Source: Moniliophthora roreri
Taxonomy: Eukaryota > Basidiomycota > Agaricomycetes > Agaricales > Marasmiaceae
Assembly: GCA_001466705.2 (NCBI GenBank)
Contig: LATX02000220.1
Span: 1 to 64,000, forward strand
Length of the DNA: 64,000 bases
Direction: 5' to 3'
The notes beneath the pieces are model-generated. The model saw only the letters and a list, made by a program, of their open reading frames with translations. It ran no database searches and was not told the DNA's origin. The position numbers were made by a program, and so were the translations under genes. This document shows, one piece after another, positions 10,939-22,104 of the stretch. Positions within the stretch are counted from its first letter, which is position 1, and every line of letters starts with the position of its first letter.

Positions 10939-13900
10939 ATGACTTCCCAGTCGGAGCCGATGACACCCCATGATGGAAAAATTGCTCAAATGGACGCCAT
11001 ACAATGCCTTCGGGCAGTTTTAGCACTGCCGGACCCTGTCGAAGCACTACTGTCTTTGTCGCTGGATCCAATCCATGCGACCTCAGTTGTAGAGATGTTA
11101 CACTCGGTACGTGCAGGTTATGATTGCGGCTTGACCCATACTCAGTAGTTACTCTTAGGAAGCCTCATCGAATCTCAGTGATTCAAATTATCGCAAACGA
11201 TGTCTGAGCGGTCTTCGTGCACTTGTGAAGAAGCACAGTATCTTACCACCGTCACTGTTCCTGGCAAATGTTACTCGAGACGGGGATAATCCACTGAGAG
11301 GAGGCGGGTTCGCTGTCTGTGATTTCGCTGAGGCTCATCATCTGCAGGCTCGTTAATGTCATTAATATAGGATATTTGGAGGGGTACTTTGGGAGAGCAA
11401 CCTGTTTGTTTGAAGGTGCTGCGGATTCACGTTGAAGCATATAGGCGCGAAAGAAAGAAGGTCATTGCGGTGAGTACCTGCACAGCGATATGGGTCCATC
11501 TCTATTTCTAACTTTTTCCCGGGGGCAAGGCTTTCTACAAAGAAGCTTTAGTGTGGACACAACTCAGTCATCCAAATGTTCTCCCACTTCTGGGCGTCAA
11601 TATGAAAGAATTCTCCCCCGCCTTCTGTCTCGTTTCGCCTTGGATGACAAATGGTGATATAGTCACTTACCTAGAGCAAAACCCCGATCATGACCGTTTG
11701 AAATCGGTATGTGTCGACTATTCGTCACAGAACCATCTCAACGATAGTGCAGACTTATGAAATTGCTTCTGGTCTGGCATACCTCCATTCACTTGAACCA
11801 AGGGTTATACACGGCGACATCAAAGGGGTGTGTTTGAATTTCACCCTTTCTCTCGGATTTTAAATCGATACGAATGTCAGGGTAATGTCCTCGTGGATGA
11901 TCTTCGCAGCTGCCGTTTAGCGGACTTTGGACTGTCTGCGGTCGTAGAGAGCCAGCGTATCGGCAGCACAACTAGTGGCAGACCCAAGGGCACTGTCCGG
12001 TGGATGGCTCCTGAGATGTTCGTTCCTGAGACGAACCACGTGATAGACAGCTCGCCTAGCGATGTCTATGCATATGCGTGTACTGTTTTTGAGGTACGTT
12101 TGCTATTCTATCAGCATTCACCCCTTTGTTAAAGTGAGCTTGTAGATCATGACAGGAAAACCACCATTCGCAGAGCTGATGGAGGTTGCTGCCATGTTCA
12201 AAGTGGTCAGCAGAGAGCGACCTCCGAAACCAATTAATGGTTGGTGTCCCGACGACGTATGGAACTTAGTCGAACAATGCTGGTCGCAGGAACCAAAAGA
12301 GCGGCCTTGCGCTGTCAAAATCGAGCGGTGCCTCCGACAACTGATGTTCACCGAGGGCTCCAACAATCCGCAATCTCATCCCGATTCCGAGACACCCAGT
12401 ATTCATGACTCGGCAGCAACAAGCGATCGTTCGATCGATGTACCCTTTGCTGTGACGAGTTCAGGGCCGAGCGCCAGACGCGGGAACTCCGAGACATGGG
12501 AGGAACGAAAGGAGGTTGAATTAGCATCCGATAAAAGCGCCAGGCTCCAGGCGTTCATAAGCAGTCTGAAGAGTATCGTGCCTGTAATGCCGCAAAAACA
12601 GGAACACCAGACTGCATCTACAGCCACTTTGACACCTGTTTCCGACGGCTGGGATGGAAAAGGAACAATTGATATACCTCAGGGGGAATTTGATGGTCAA
12701 ACTTTCACGCCAAAACCAGTGTTCTCTCCATACTGGGATATTAACATGAACTCGTTCCAAGGAGCGCGAGTGCGAAGCTGGTGGATGATGGTTGTCAGAG
12801 ACTCTCTGACGAGCAAGTCAGGTACCTTCGTTACCGGCCCCTCGGACCCAAACCTCTGTTATCTCCGTGACGAATTCGTTGGGAAGTTACAGTATAGTGG
12901 AATGACATCGTCGAGAGTTATGCCTCGTCTTTGTTTCACCAAGCTTCTACCGTCGGTGAGGGAAACGGATTCGACCCGCGATGCTATCTTGGACATTATC
13001 CGCACAACAATACGTGAACAACTTCAGCTGGCTGGAGTCAGACCGGATTTCATTTTGGTCCTGTTATCTCATCAGGATACTTTCATCTGTTCAGCGATAA
13101 AGGTTGGCCTTTCATATATAGAATACATGGATATACTAAGGATTTACAGAGGATCGGTGATATCGAGTTTGGTCTTCTTACGAAGCGCATCCAGCTTAAG
13201 AAAGCCATGGGGAATAGTTATCTGCAGTATCAATACCTGACCAGTGCAGTTCTCAAAATTAACGCGAAACTTGGGGGCGTAAATCATCGAGTACGTACCT
13301 TTCTGAGTCCTGAGTTATAACTGAGTTACAAAGTTTTGACGCACTTCTAGCTAGATCAACGTGCTATGTATTGGTTGAGTAAGAAGAGGACGATGATAGT
13401 CGGCATCAGTGTTGCACCTTGTGCGCCAGCAGTCAAAGAAGGTACTCCGTGGGTTGCAGCTGTTGTAGCAAACGTGGACGAACAGTTTATCCACTACCCT
13501 ACCAGCATAAGCGTTCAGCGGACACATGAGATTTCACAAGTGAGGGTTCGAGTCTACAGCCACATTGTGTTTGCCAACACTATTCGCGGTTTAGGTATTG
13601 AAGGGCATGATCATCGAGCGGCTTGGAGCTTATAGAGCCAGAAATGGCTGCCTTCCTGAGAGGGTGCTCGTCTTCCGTGATGGGGTTAGTCAGGTAGGGA
13701 GCGGATTCCTACCACAAAGTAGCCCTTTACTGAGACGATGATCATTCGCATTTAGGCTCTGTACGATACTGTTCTTGATTCGGAACTGCCCCATATCATA
13801 GGAGCCTTTGAGACTTTCGATACTCCAGAAGGACCATATCGACCTGTATTGTCTTTAGTCGTATGTGGCAAGCCCGAACGGTGAGTGAATTACTAGTATG

Positions 13901-14484
13901 AGGCTTGAATCCAACTTGAATCTCAACTGCAATCCGCCTTCAGCCATTCACAAGATCCTGAGAACTCCTCAGTGAACACTAATACCGAAGCAGAGCATGC
14001 GAACGCCGAAGAAAGTGTAACGCGACTGTGAGAGATATTCTTTACGTTTCTCTAGGTTCGACTGATCAACGTCTATGGCGGCAGGTTTGACTTGAACTTT
14101 AACCTTCGGGCGAATGCTGCTCTAAAGTCGCAGCCCAAAACCACAAATTATGTCGTCATATACAACGAGAGCATGGATGATGGTGAAGGACCACGACGGA
14201 TAGATGACAACCGTTGTTGTATCAGGGCGGACCACGTCGGAATGATGCCCCCGACTTACTACGCAAAAGAGGCATGTCAGACAGGGATTGTCTACCTGTA
14301 TGCTTTGTGTGGTAGGAAATTGAAAGAAACGTCAACGACCGAACCACATAATATCTTTGAAATGGCCAAGACGGCCTGGGGTAGTGGAGTACGTCTAAGT
14401 TTTAACGTCTCTGGAATGTCTGATTTTCACATGGCTGGACTATAGGTTCATCCTAACATTGCAGAGACCATGTTCTATATCTAA
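10939..14484 (+). CDS. Protein kinase-Argonaute (MID-PIWI) fusion, gene B
   Basis: Fourteen exons: 10939-11106, 11159-11314, 11371-11469, 11530-11706, 11753-11827, 11881-12093, 12146-13102, 13150-13290, 13351-13539, 13595-13693, 13756-13880, 13944-14027, 14085-14388, 14446-14484; about 941 aa. Residues 1-364 are the cluster-type kinase: Lys123, HGDIKGGN with Asp222, DFG at 240, VRWMAPE. A polar linker leads to a MID domain (about 488-615; YWDINMNSFQGARVRSWW) and PIWI (about 615-941; LKINAKLGGVNHRL, VLVFRDGVSQALYD, VGMMPPTYYAKEA, C-terminus ETMFYI). The kinase C-lobe and the MID start lie in one exon (12146-13102), so the fusion is not a splicing artefact of prediction. N and PAZ domains are absent. 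Against the DEDH slicer set, the first Asp is Ser (GISVAP), Glu and the second Asp remain, and His is Lys, so slicing is unlikely. Small-RNA binding is possible but unproven. Confidence 0.85.
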
Positions 14485-14829
14485 CGGCCCAACGTCTGAT
14501 ATTCTTGGACTCCAGGTATACAGTACAAGTGTCTGTTTGCCGCATTTTACATGTAATTAAGCTACCGGAATCTAAATGACCATCTTTGAAGGATTAGAAT
14601 CCAGAGGTTGTAGCCCCGTTGAATTCTCTCAAGTTCTGGCCTCGGTTCGATAGTGAGGAGGAAGAGATGGCCTAATTCATTTATACCGGGGCCCGACACG
14701 CCCACGTGCAATCAACGTGACGTGTTCCAAGAATAACGAGCGCCCGAGAACAGTATCGACCGATGAGTTTACAAACAATTCAGGAGCTTCAGTTCCAAGC
14801 TTTCGATAGTTCTGTCTCGTACAGTCACC

Positions 14830-16135
14830 ATGTTCGCATTCAGCCTCCTCGCGACTCTGTGATTCCTAGCCTACACCAGCTACCTAGGTCGAAACTTGGA
14901 CGAAACAGTCCACACCATGTCCCAATACATGTGGGGCATCCATCCGCCTCTTCCCTTCTCCTACCATCAGCATATCCACCGCAATTCCCAGTGTTCACTT
15001 GGGCAATGAGGACGAGTTCTTCAATATCATAGCAATGATAATGGTGGAGGCCTTCGTGTCGGTGGGGGTGTTGGGGCTTCTTCTTCAGGTATGTTGACCG
15101 TTCGTCACCGTTCTCCATCTCGCTCGACATGCCGGCTTTGTCCAGGGTTCTCGGGGCGTTTCTGCCACCTGTTATGCCTTCCCCAATCGTCTGGGCTTTT
15201 GTCGTGCACCCTGACATCTTCTCCATCGCTGCCATTCTGCGAGGCGACTTGATCGTCGACGCGAAATCCGACCGAAGCCGCGTCAAGGTGGGATCTCCCC
15301 AGGTGATGGCTACGACAACATTCGCAGTCAAACGACTTGATGCCGGCGTTATTCGTTATTGTACCCGCAATCATCTCGCTCAACACCATTATCGGACTGA
15401 TATCACTCACCGATCCCTTTCGAACTCGATGGGCCAAATCCAATTCAAAACAGTCATTCACGACCTCACTCAGAGCCTCCTCATCTTCTCTGAATGTGTC
15501 TTCGTTCATACTTCACCCCGGCTTAATCATCTGTCCGGCGTTCGGTGCAAGATGGTATACCCATTCGTGTCTTCAAAGCCGTTTCCTGGTCTTTTCGTGG
15601 TATGTTGACACCTACGTCTCCCAGATTCAGCGATACTGATACAGTTTGACAGGAATTGAAACTCGCCTCTTGTACACCATCTACAACGAGCTCCACACCC
15701 TACACTAGCTCGCCCTGTCGGCGGGCCTTATTCGGGCTCTCAACTATCACGGTTCCTAGCAGCATTCAAGCACTTTATTGTTATGACTTCAAGAGCTTCA
15801 GGATGGAAATGGTGTTGGTTTCTGGAAACTCTGGGAAGGGGCAGCTACGGGTGGGTTTGGGCGAGATCTATGAGGGGGTGCGGGTATGTCTGCCTGGGTG
15901 TCACGTTTTCGTGCTCCTGACGTGCGTCATGTTCGTATCGACCTCGCTATCATCAAGCTCTCTGTTTGTATTTGTGGAACAAAGCCTGGGGTCAAACTCG
16001 TTCCTCTATCCCACAATGCGATGCCACTCGTCGAGCAAACCCTCAATGTACACCGCCAGGCTATCGTTACGCCTCATTTGTGAAATACAAGTCGTGCCTC
16101 GTATAATCGGGGATCTACAAACACAGACGCCGTGA
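14830..16135 (+). pseudogene. Decayed multi-spanning membrane protein (local family X, copy 1)
   Basis: Starts with ATG and MFAFSLLATL, then TGA, then continues in frame with FLAYTSYLGRNLDET and MSQYMWG. Further hydrophobic blocks appear in shifting frames: NIIAMIMVEAFVSVGVLGLL ending at a GTATGT donor, then IVWAFVVHPDIFSIAAILRG, then LFVIVPAIISLNTIIGLISL. Intron-like junctions survive (for example GTATGTTGA to TTGACAG near 15600-15653). At least one stop and two frame changes make it a pseudogene. I do not recognise the family; three more relics follow genes C, D and E, so it was part of the duplicated unit. Confidence 0.5.
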
Positions 16136-16358
16136 TCCGTTAGCGAGAAAGTGTCTTTATGGAGAAAAGAAGATAAAATACCCAACCATCGCGTCATGCC
16201 ATTCCATGGTACTCAGTATACTCGGGCTTTATCATGATCATTCTTATCACGGTGAGAAAGGACCTCTCAACATAGAAGCTTTGGGATGAATTCAACATTG
16301 CTGACCAGGTTTGGAAGGAAAAGTGAAAAGACCTTGAACCACGGATCATGAAGAGAAG

Positions 16359-16926
16359 GGAAGGTGGCAGCCAAACCCTCCTTCCTGTTTGGGAATGACA
16401 GCTATCGACGCTTCGTTGTCACTCCGAATAACGTTTTCCGTTACTGCAATTTCAATAAATAACTTTCTTGTGCTTTCCGACTATCATGGACTAGAGTCTA
16501 TTATGTTGAATAGTGTATGATAGGTCTCAGGATATTGAGTTACAAAAAGAAACTGAAAACATGAGTGAACCTCCAAGCCGGTGATATAGGGATTGCTGAA
16601 TTCTGCTGCTTCTGTGGCGTTCAATTACCTTGACAGGCCTTCCTCCGTCCTCGAAAACCTGCCAGGTGCCTTGGGACGCTGCAAGATCTCTACGTGGAGC
16701 ATCCGAGACGCGACTTGGGCACGACTCGGGAACGACTTCAACTGCAAAAAAAAAAAAAAAGAGAAAAGATTCATACAGTATACATTAGACAGCCCATTGG
16801 TAGTTTCATTTCATGAAAATCCTGTACCCAGTACGTTATGGCCAGGAGGAACGTCATTCGGAGTGACAACGAAGCGTCGATAGCTGTCATTCCCAAACAG
16901 GAAGGAGGGTTTGGCTGCCACCTTCC
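16359..16926. mobile_element. 568-bp inverted-repeat element (non-autonomous, MITE-like)
   Basis: The ends are inverted repeats of about 78 bp with one mismatch: 16359-16436 (starting GGAAGGTGGCAGCCAAACCC) and the complement of 16849-16926. The element is flanked by an imperfect 13-bp direct repeat, TCATGAAGAGAAG at 16346-16358 and TCATCAAGAGAAC at 16927-16939 (11 of 13 match), a likely target duplication. It has no coding capacity and contains a 15-A run near 16746. The duplicate flank of gene D (near 22080-22110) lacks the element and keeps the related site TATAAAGAGAAC, an empty-site control. The long terminal repeats and long duplication would suit a Mutator-like parent, but that assignment is inference. 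Confidence 0.8.
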
Positions 16927-16939
16927 TCATCAAGAGAAC

Positions 16940-17095
16940 TCATGGATGATGCACCGCTTGGCACGGTTGTTTTATCATCTCCCCGAGCGCTCACAGGCAG
17001 CATGCGTTAGACACGCTTGACCTTTTTTGCTCTTTATTTGTTGCAATGCCAATAGCTATTTAAGGGGGGCCTGACGTCTCATTTTCACGACGAAC
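16940..17095 (+). promoter_or_regulatory. Upstream region of kinase gene C
   Basis: About 150 bp before the start codon are nearly the same as before gene D (22105-22254), including GTTAGACACGCTTGACC and TTTATTTGTTGCAATGCCAA. A TATA-like TATTTAAG lies at 17057-17064, about 32 bp before the ATG. The matching place in gene D reads TGTTGAAG, so the two copies may differ in promoter strength. Confidence 0.45.
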
Positions 17096-20000
17096 ATGAA
17101 CAGTTTCGACAATCCTACAAGAGTCAAAACCGTGGAACACCTTCGAACAATATTGAATTTACAGAACGCCGAGGACGTTCTTTTGTCCCTGGACGTAAGT
17201 AGTGTACCCTCTGCTGTGGAGCTGCTTCAGTCGGTGGGTGGTTAATTTCACCACCCGGAAATATCATCGTTTGTGACTTACATGTAGGAAGCACGTATGG
17301 CCTTGACTCGTGGACACTCATCTTATCGGAAACGTTGCCTGCAATACCTCCATTTATTAGTGAAAAAACACCACATCTTACCACCCTCATTGTTTTTGAG
17401 GGATGTTATCAGGGAAGGGACACATGCTCTACGAGGAGGTGGATTCTCTGTACGTGGACTCATCACTTGTCGCGTCGACCTTGACATTTTTGAGTGTTCA
17501 GGATATCTGGAAGGGGGCTTTGGGAGAGCAGTCGGTCTGTTTGAAGGTGATGCGGTTCTACCTCGAGGCAAGCGGGCGAGAGAGATTGAAAGCTGTCAAT
17601 GTGAGGATCTGTAAATTTTCTTATCTCTGTATCTGATGCCCGGTGATTAGGCTTTCTATGAAGAAGCCCTGGTATGGAAGCAACTCAATCATCGAAACAT
17701 ACTCCCACTCTTGGGTGTCAACATTGAGCTATTCTTTCCTGCATTTTGCCTTATTTCACCGTGGATGTCAAATGGCGATCTAATCACCTACTTGGAACAG
17801 AATCCAGAGCACGACCGCTTGAGATCGGTATGTGAGGTGAATGTCTTGTCAACAACCTCACTTAACAGTTAATCCAGTTATATGAAATTGCTTCGGGCCT
17901 TGCATATCTCCACACGCTTGAACCAATGATCGTGCACAATGATATCAAAGGTGTGCGTACACACCCGTCCACACTTTCTTCTCCTCTGTTCAGAATGCTT
18001 TAGGCCAATATTCTCGTGGACAATCAACGCAATTGTCGCTTAGCAGACTTTGGTCTGGCCGCAATCAAGGAGAGCCAGCGACTTGATAGTACAAGCGGCA
18101 CACAAAGGGGTACCGTTCGATGGATGGCACCCGAGATCTTACTGGATACGACCAGTGATGGAGCAGACAAAACAGCAGGAGATGTCTACGCGTACGCGTG
18201 TACCATTTTTGAGGTGCCTAAGTCTTTTATCATTTCAATATCTACTCAAATGCGTTCACAGGTAATGACCGGATCCCCACCATTTCCGGGCATCGCAGAT
18301 GCCGTCGTGATGTTGAAAGTAATAAATGGGGCAAGACCACCTCGACCAACTGATGGCTGGTGTCCCGATGATATATGGAGCATAGTCGAGCGATGTTGGT
18401 CTCAAAACCCAGGTGAACGACTATGCGCCGTCTGGATTGAGCAATATCTTCGAAGTACTTTGGCCAACAATGTTGAGCCGATGGCTACTAGAACTCACCT
18501 CAGCGTCCTCGAGGCGAGCGCTGCATACCATCCTACTTCATCTGTCTTCAAGAAGCCCGTCCTTGATTCTTGTACGAACAAACTCATAGATTGGCAGTCA
18601 ATAACATACAAGCAATTTTATGAAGACGTCTTGATTTACGCGCGTCATTGGGCCAAAGTCCTAGGGCGCGACGGAATCCCCCAAAGAGCGGTTATTGGTT
18701 TATGGTAAGATGAACATATATACCGAGTTTCCTCGTTCTTACATGCTTGTATTGCAGGATTGAGGGCTACACCTACCAGGACGTTCTTCATATTTACGGG
18801 CTCTCGCGAGCTGGATACATTCCCCAACTCTTCAGCTTACGACTACCCAGTCCCGACCTTGTATACGAGCTATTGCACAAAGCTCAAGCTCAGGCCTTGA
18901 TATGCGAGCAATCGTTCCACTCGTCACTGCAGGACAGCCCGGTACCTACTCATCTCGCAACCAAGGTCTCAGATATAGACGTTTTGACGGAGCCTCTTCC
19001 TCCGCTTCCTGCTGTCACTGGCGGTTCGACAGCTTTCTTATTCCACACAAGCGGCTCAACATCGGGGAGCCCGAAGCTTGTCCCATGTAGCTACCGGTGG
19101 CTCAACACCGCTTTGCATAAGTCGAATCAAATCTCCCGACCGCGGAACTCTTCCCGTCAAGATGTGACCACCTGGATGTAAGTTCACATCTCTCTGATCA
19201 ATACTTTTGAGCGAGTTCTGATCGTCTAACAACCCGCAGGGGAAGCATGTGTCACATTGATCAATTCTTCAGTAAGTCTTTTTTCGTCAAGTGCTCGTCC
19301 ATCGTCAGCTAAGCTTCGTGTTTAGTGCTCATGGGAAGTCTGCAGCATGGTTCATGCGTGGTACAGCCAACCACCATACCCTTTTCCTCGGAGGAACTCA
19401 TTGACATGATTCACCGATGTGGATTAAACCGATTGAATCAGTTTGCTGCTTTCCTCGCGTCGCAGTTACGTGCCTCTTGCAGCAACCCAAAGCTTTTGTC
19501 CATGCTCTCCAATCTAGATGAAGTTCTTTACAGCGGAATGCCCCTCCCCCGCGAGGAGCAGGAGTGGGCTCTCCGGAATAACATCAATCTCAAGGTAAGC
19601 TATCCATTTGACTTGGAGATTGGGTGACCTCCAAGCTCATTGAATACCCAGAACTTGTTCAGTAGTACTGAGTGCGGCGCTACCCTTATCTCCATCGGTG
19701 GTATTGGGGCTGATGCTATGCTCCTCCGTACCTTGGACGGCGTAGAATACAGCTTCGTGTCCATCCAGCCTGTTCATCAGTCGATGCCTAGGATACTCGA
19801 GTTCGTGGTTCGTGCCGAGTCTGGTGATTGCCCGGGCCCCTTCTTGCGTCACTCAGACGGTCATTTCCATACCGGTGACCTCTTTCAGGAGGTGTCTCCG
19901 GGCCGTTATGTATTTCGTGGACGGGACGACGATTGGATCAAGTTAGAAAATGGTCTGAGATGCGATACGAAGTAAGTCTTCTACTGAATTCGTCCATTTC

Positions 20001-20379
20001 ATAATTATCAATTCCCCTTAGAATCATTGAAGACAATGTCCGAGCCATGTGTAGAAAACTGGTGGCTGATTGTATTGTCGTGGGCTCCGGGCGACCATCT
20101 CCGGTTCTGTTTGTTGAACCTGCCGCAGAAATGGACCCGGAGTGTCTCAAAAAAGACATCATCAGGAAAATACGCCTATTCCATACCCGTAGGCCTTTGC
20201 ATGAACGGATTTCCTCAACGAATATGATAATCGTTGTTCCTCGCAATACGCTTCCCAGAACCGCGACGAAAGGAAATATATGTCGCAAACTCGTCGAAGA
20301 TGCATACCGGAGCCGGTTGGACCCAATCTATCCATCATTGAATGGCCTGAGTTCTGCTACAGGTACCGCTCGAGCGTAG
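17096..20379 (+). CDS. Protein kinase-AMP-binding (adenylate-forming) enzyme fusion, gene C
   Basis: Twelve exons: 17096-17233, 17288-17449, 17502-17600, 17651-17827, 17878-17952, 18004-18213, 18262-18704, 18758-19177, 19240-19271, 19326-19594, 19652-19971, 20022-20379; about 900 aa. Residues 1 to about 355 are the cluster kinase (Lys115, HNDIKGAN with Asp214, DFG at 232). From about 395 it is an ANL-superfamily adenylation domain like those of fungal NRPS-like enzymes: ITYKQFYED, HTSGSTSGSPK (about 531-541), NLFSSTECG (676-684), HTGD (748-751), GRDDDWIK (765-772), and ATKGNICRK with the late catalytic Lys near 865. Such domains activate a carboxylic acid as acyl-AMP. No carrier (T) or reductase domain follows, and the first few dozen residues of a normal A domain are missing. 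Kinase end and A-domain start share exon 18262-18704. Gene C is a recent duplicate of gene D in its kinase half only. Confidence 0.85.
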
Positions 20380-21289
20380 CTGGGCAGACCACTGACTTCC
20401 GCACCGCTGCAGACGACCGTCTCCTAGGATAGGGTCCTGTTATCAGCTGGGGGAGAGGTCAGCTAGTGAGGCAGATTTGGCAGCGGTTTCGAGCCTGCGA
20501 AAGCTCATCAGGGGGCTACCGCTACCCCTACCGCCTGCACTTCCAACTCTGTTTAGGGATGCTACCACTGAGCCTATATACCCAGAAGGAGTCCGAAGCA
20601 CTGGAACGACCTCGGACCGGAGAAACTTCCCCTCTCACGCCGTCCGAGCAGCTGGCCGGGACTACTGCTTCAGCCGTCAACGAATCCAGCTTCTTGACCT
20701 TCCGAGAGGGTGGTTTACGGTTGGGTGGACTAATCTTGCGGGATGGAGCTTCATCCCAGCCCTCGGCCCATAGACAAGATTAGAGGGACAGGGGCGGGTG
20801 GGTTTCCCCGTTCCGCGTCTGGTATTTGTCGGTCCCATGCAGCGAAGACGAGGTTGGATAAACTTTAGAGTCATTTGACATCGGTCCAAGTAACCTACCA
20901 CCCAGCTTTATTGTTCTTTGTAGTTTGAACCTGGTTCAAAGTTGAAACTCGGATGACCGTCAAATGACATGACTGCTAACTAAGCCGAGCCTGAGCGATG
21001 TTTTGTTCGAGCCGGTGCAGAACTTTTTTCGAGCTCGTCAGACTACCCGTTAAGTATGAATAAGACTTAGATTGTAGGACGTAGCACTAGAATACAGGGA
21101 CAAAAAAAAAAAAATAAAATAAAAAAAGAAAATAAAATAGCAACCCGGCATTTCCGTGGCGCGTTCCCACCTCAAATTAACTGCAGGCACCGTGGAGTTA
21201 TTCCATTACCAGCACCAGGATGCTACGCCAGACAGCGTTCTCCGCAACAAATACCAACACTATTGATCCAGAATACAAGCCTTTAGGCC
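20380..21289. other. Intergenic after gene C
   Basis: No recognisable gene. Open frames of about 100 codons (20466-20783) have no family features and no good splice continuation. An A-rich tract lies near 21103-21138. Confidence 0.4.
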
Positions 21290-21859
21290 CAGCAGTAGGG
21301 ATGGATAGCGTGTCTTCAAAGCCATTTCCTGGTCTCTTCGTGGTATGTTGAAACCTACATCTCCCAGATTCAGCGATACTGATACAGTTTGACGGGAGTC
21401 GGAACCCGCCTCTTGTACACCATCTACATGTACAGCAAGCTCCACGTCGTACACTAGCTCGTCCTGTCGGCAGCCTTATTCGGGCTCTCAACTATCACGC
21501 TTCCTAGCATTCAAGCACTTTATTGTTATTACTTCAAGGGCTTCAGGATGGAAATGGTGTTGGCTCCTGGAAACTCTGGGAAGGGGCAGCTACGGGTGGG
21601 TTTGGGCGAGATCTATGAGGGGGTGCGGGTACGTCTGCCTGACGTGTTCGTATCGACCTCGCTATCATCAAGCTCTCCGTTTGTATTTGTGGATCGAAGC
21701 CTGGGGTCAAACTCGTTCCTCGTTCCTCTATCCCATAACGCGATGTCACTCTCGTCGAGCAAATCCTCAATGTACACCGCCAGGCTATCGTTACGCCTCG
21801 TTCGTGAAATACAAGTCGTGCCTCGTATAATCGGGGATCTACAAACACAGACGTCGTGA
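21290..21859 (+). pseudogene. Relic of membrane protein family X, copy 2
   Basis: Nearly identical to the second half of copy 1 (about 15570-16135), including the intron-like GTATGTTGA to TTTGACGGG segment and the tract GGGCGAGATCTATGAGGGGG. Small indels differ between the copies, and the first half of the gene is not present. It marks the left part of the C/D segmental duplication. Confidence 0.55.
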
Positions 21860-22104
21860 TCTGTTAGCGAGAAAGCGTCAAGAAAAGCAAGAAGATAAAA
21901 TACCCAAGCATCGTATTATGCCATTCCATACTACTCAGTAAACCCGGGCTTTATCATTCTAATCATAGCGAGAAAGGACCTCTCAACATAGAAGCTTTGG
22001 GGTGAATGGGTACAGGTTGAACATGGCTGACGAGTTTTGGAAGGAAATTGGAAGGAAAAGTGAAAAAACCTGGATCACAGACTATAAAGAGAACGACTGG
22101 ATGC

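Noticed and set aside
20466..20783. A carrier (T) domain or further exon of the adenylation enzyme in gene C
   Set aside because: No phosphopantetheine motif (GGxS type) is present, and two stops separate this region from the gene C reading frame.
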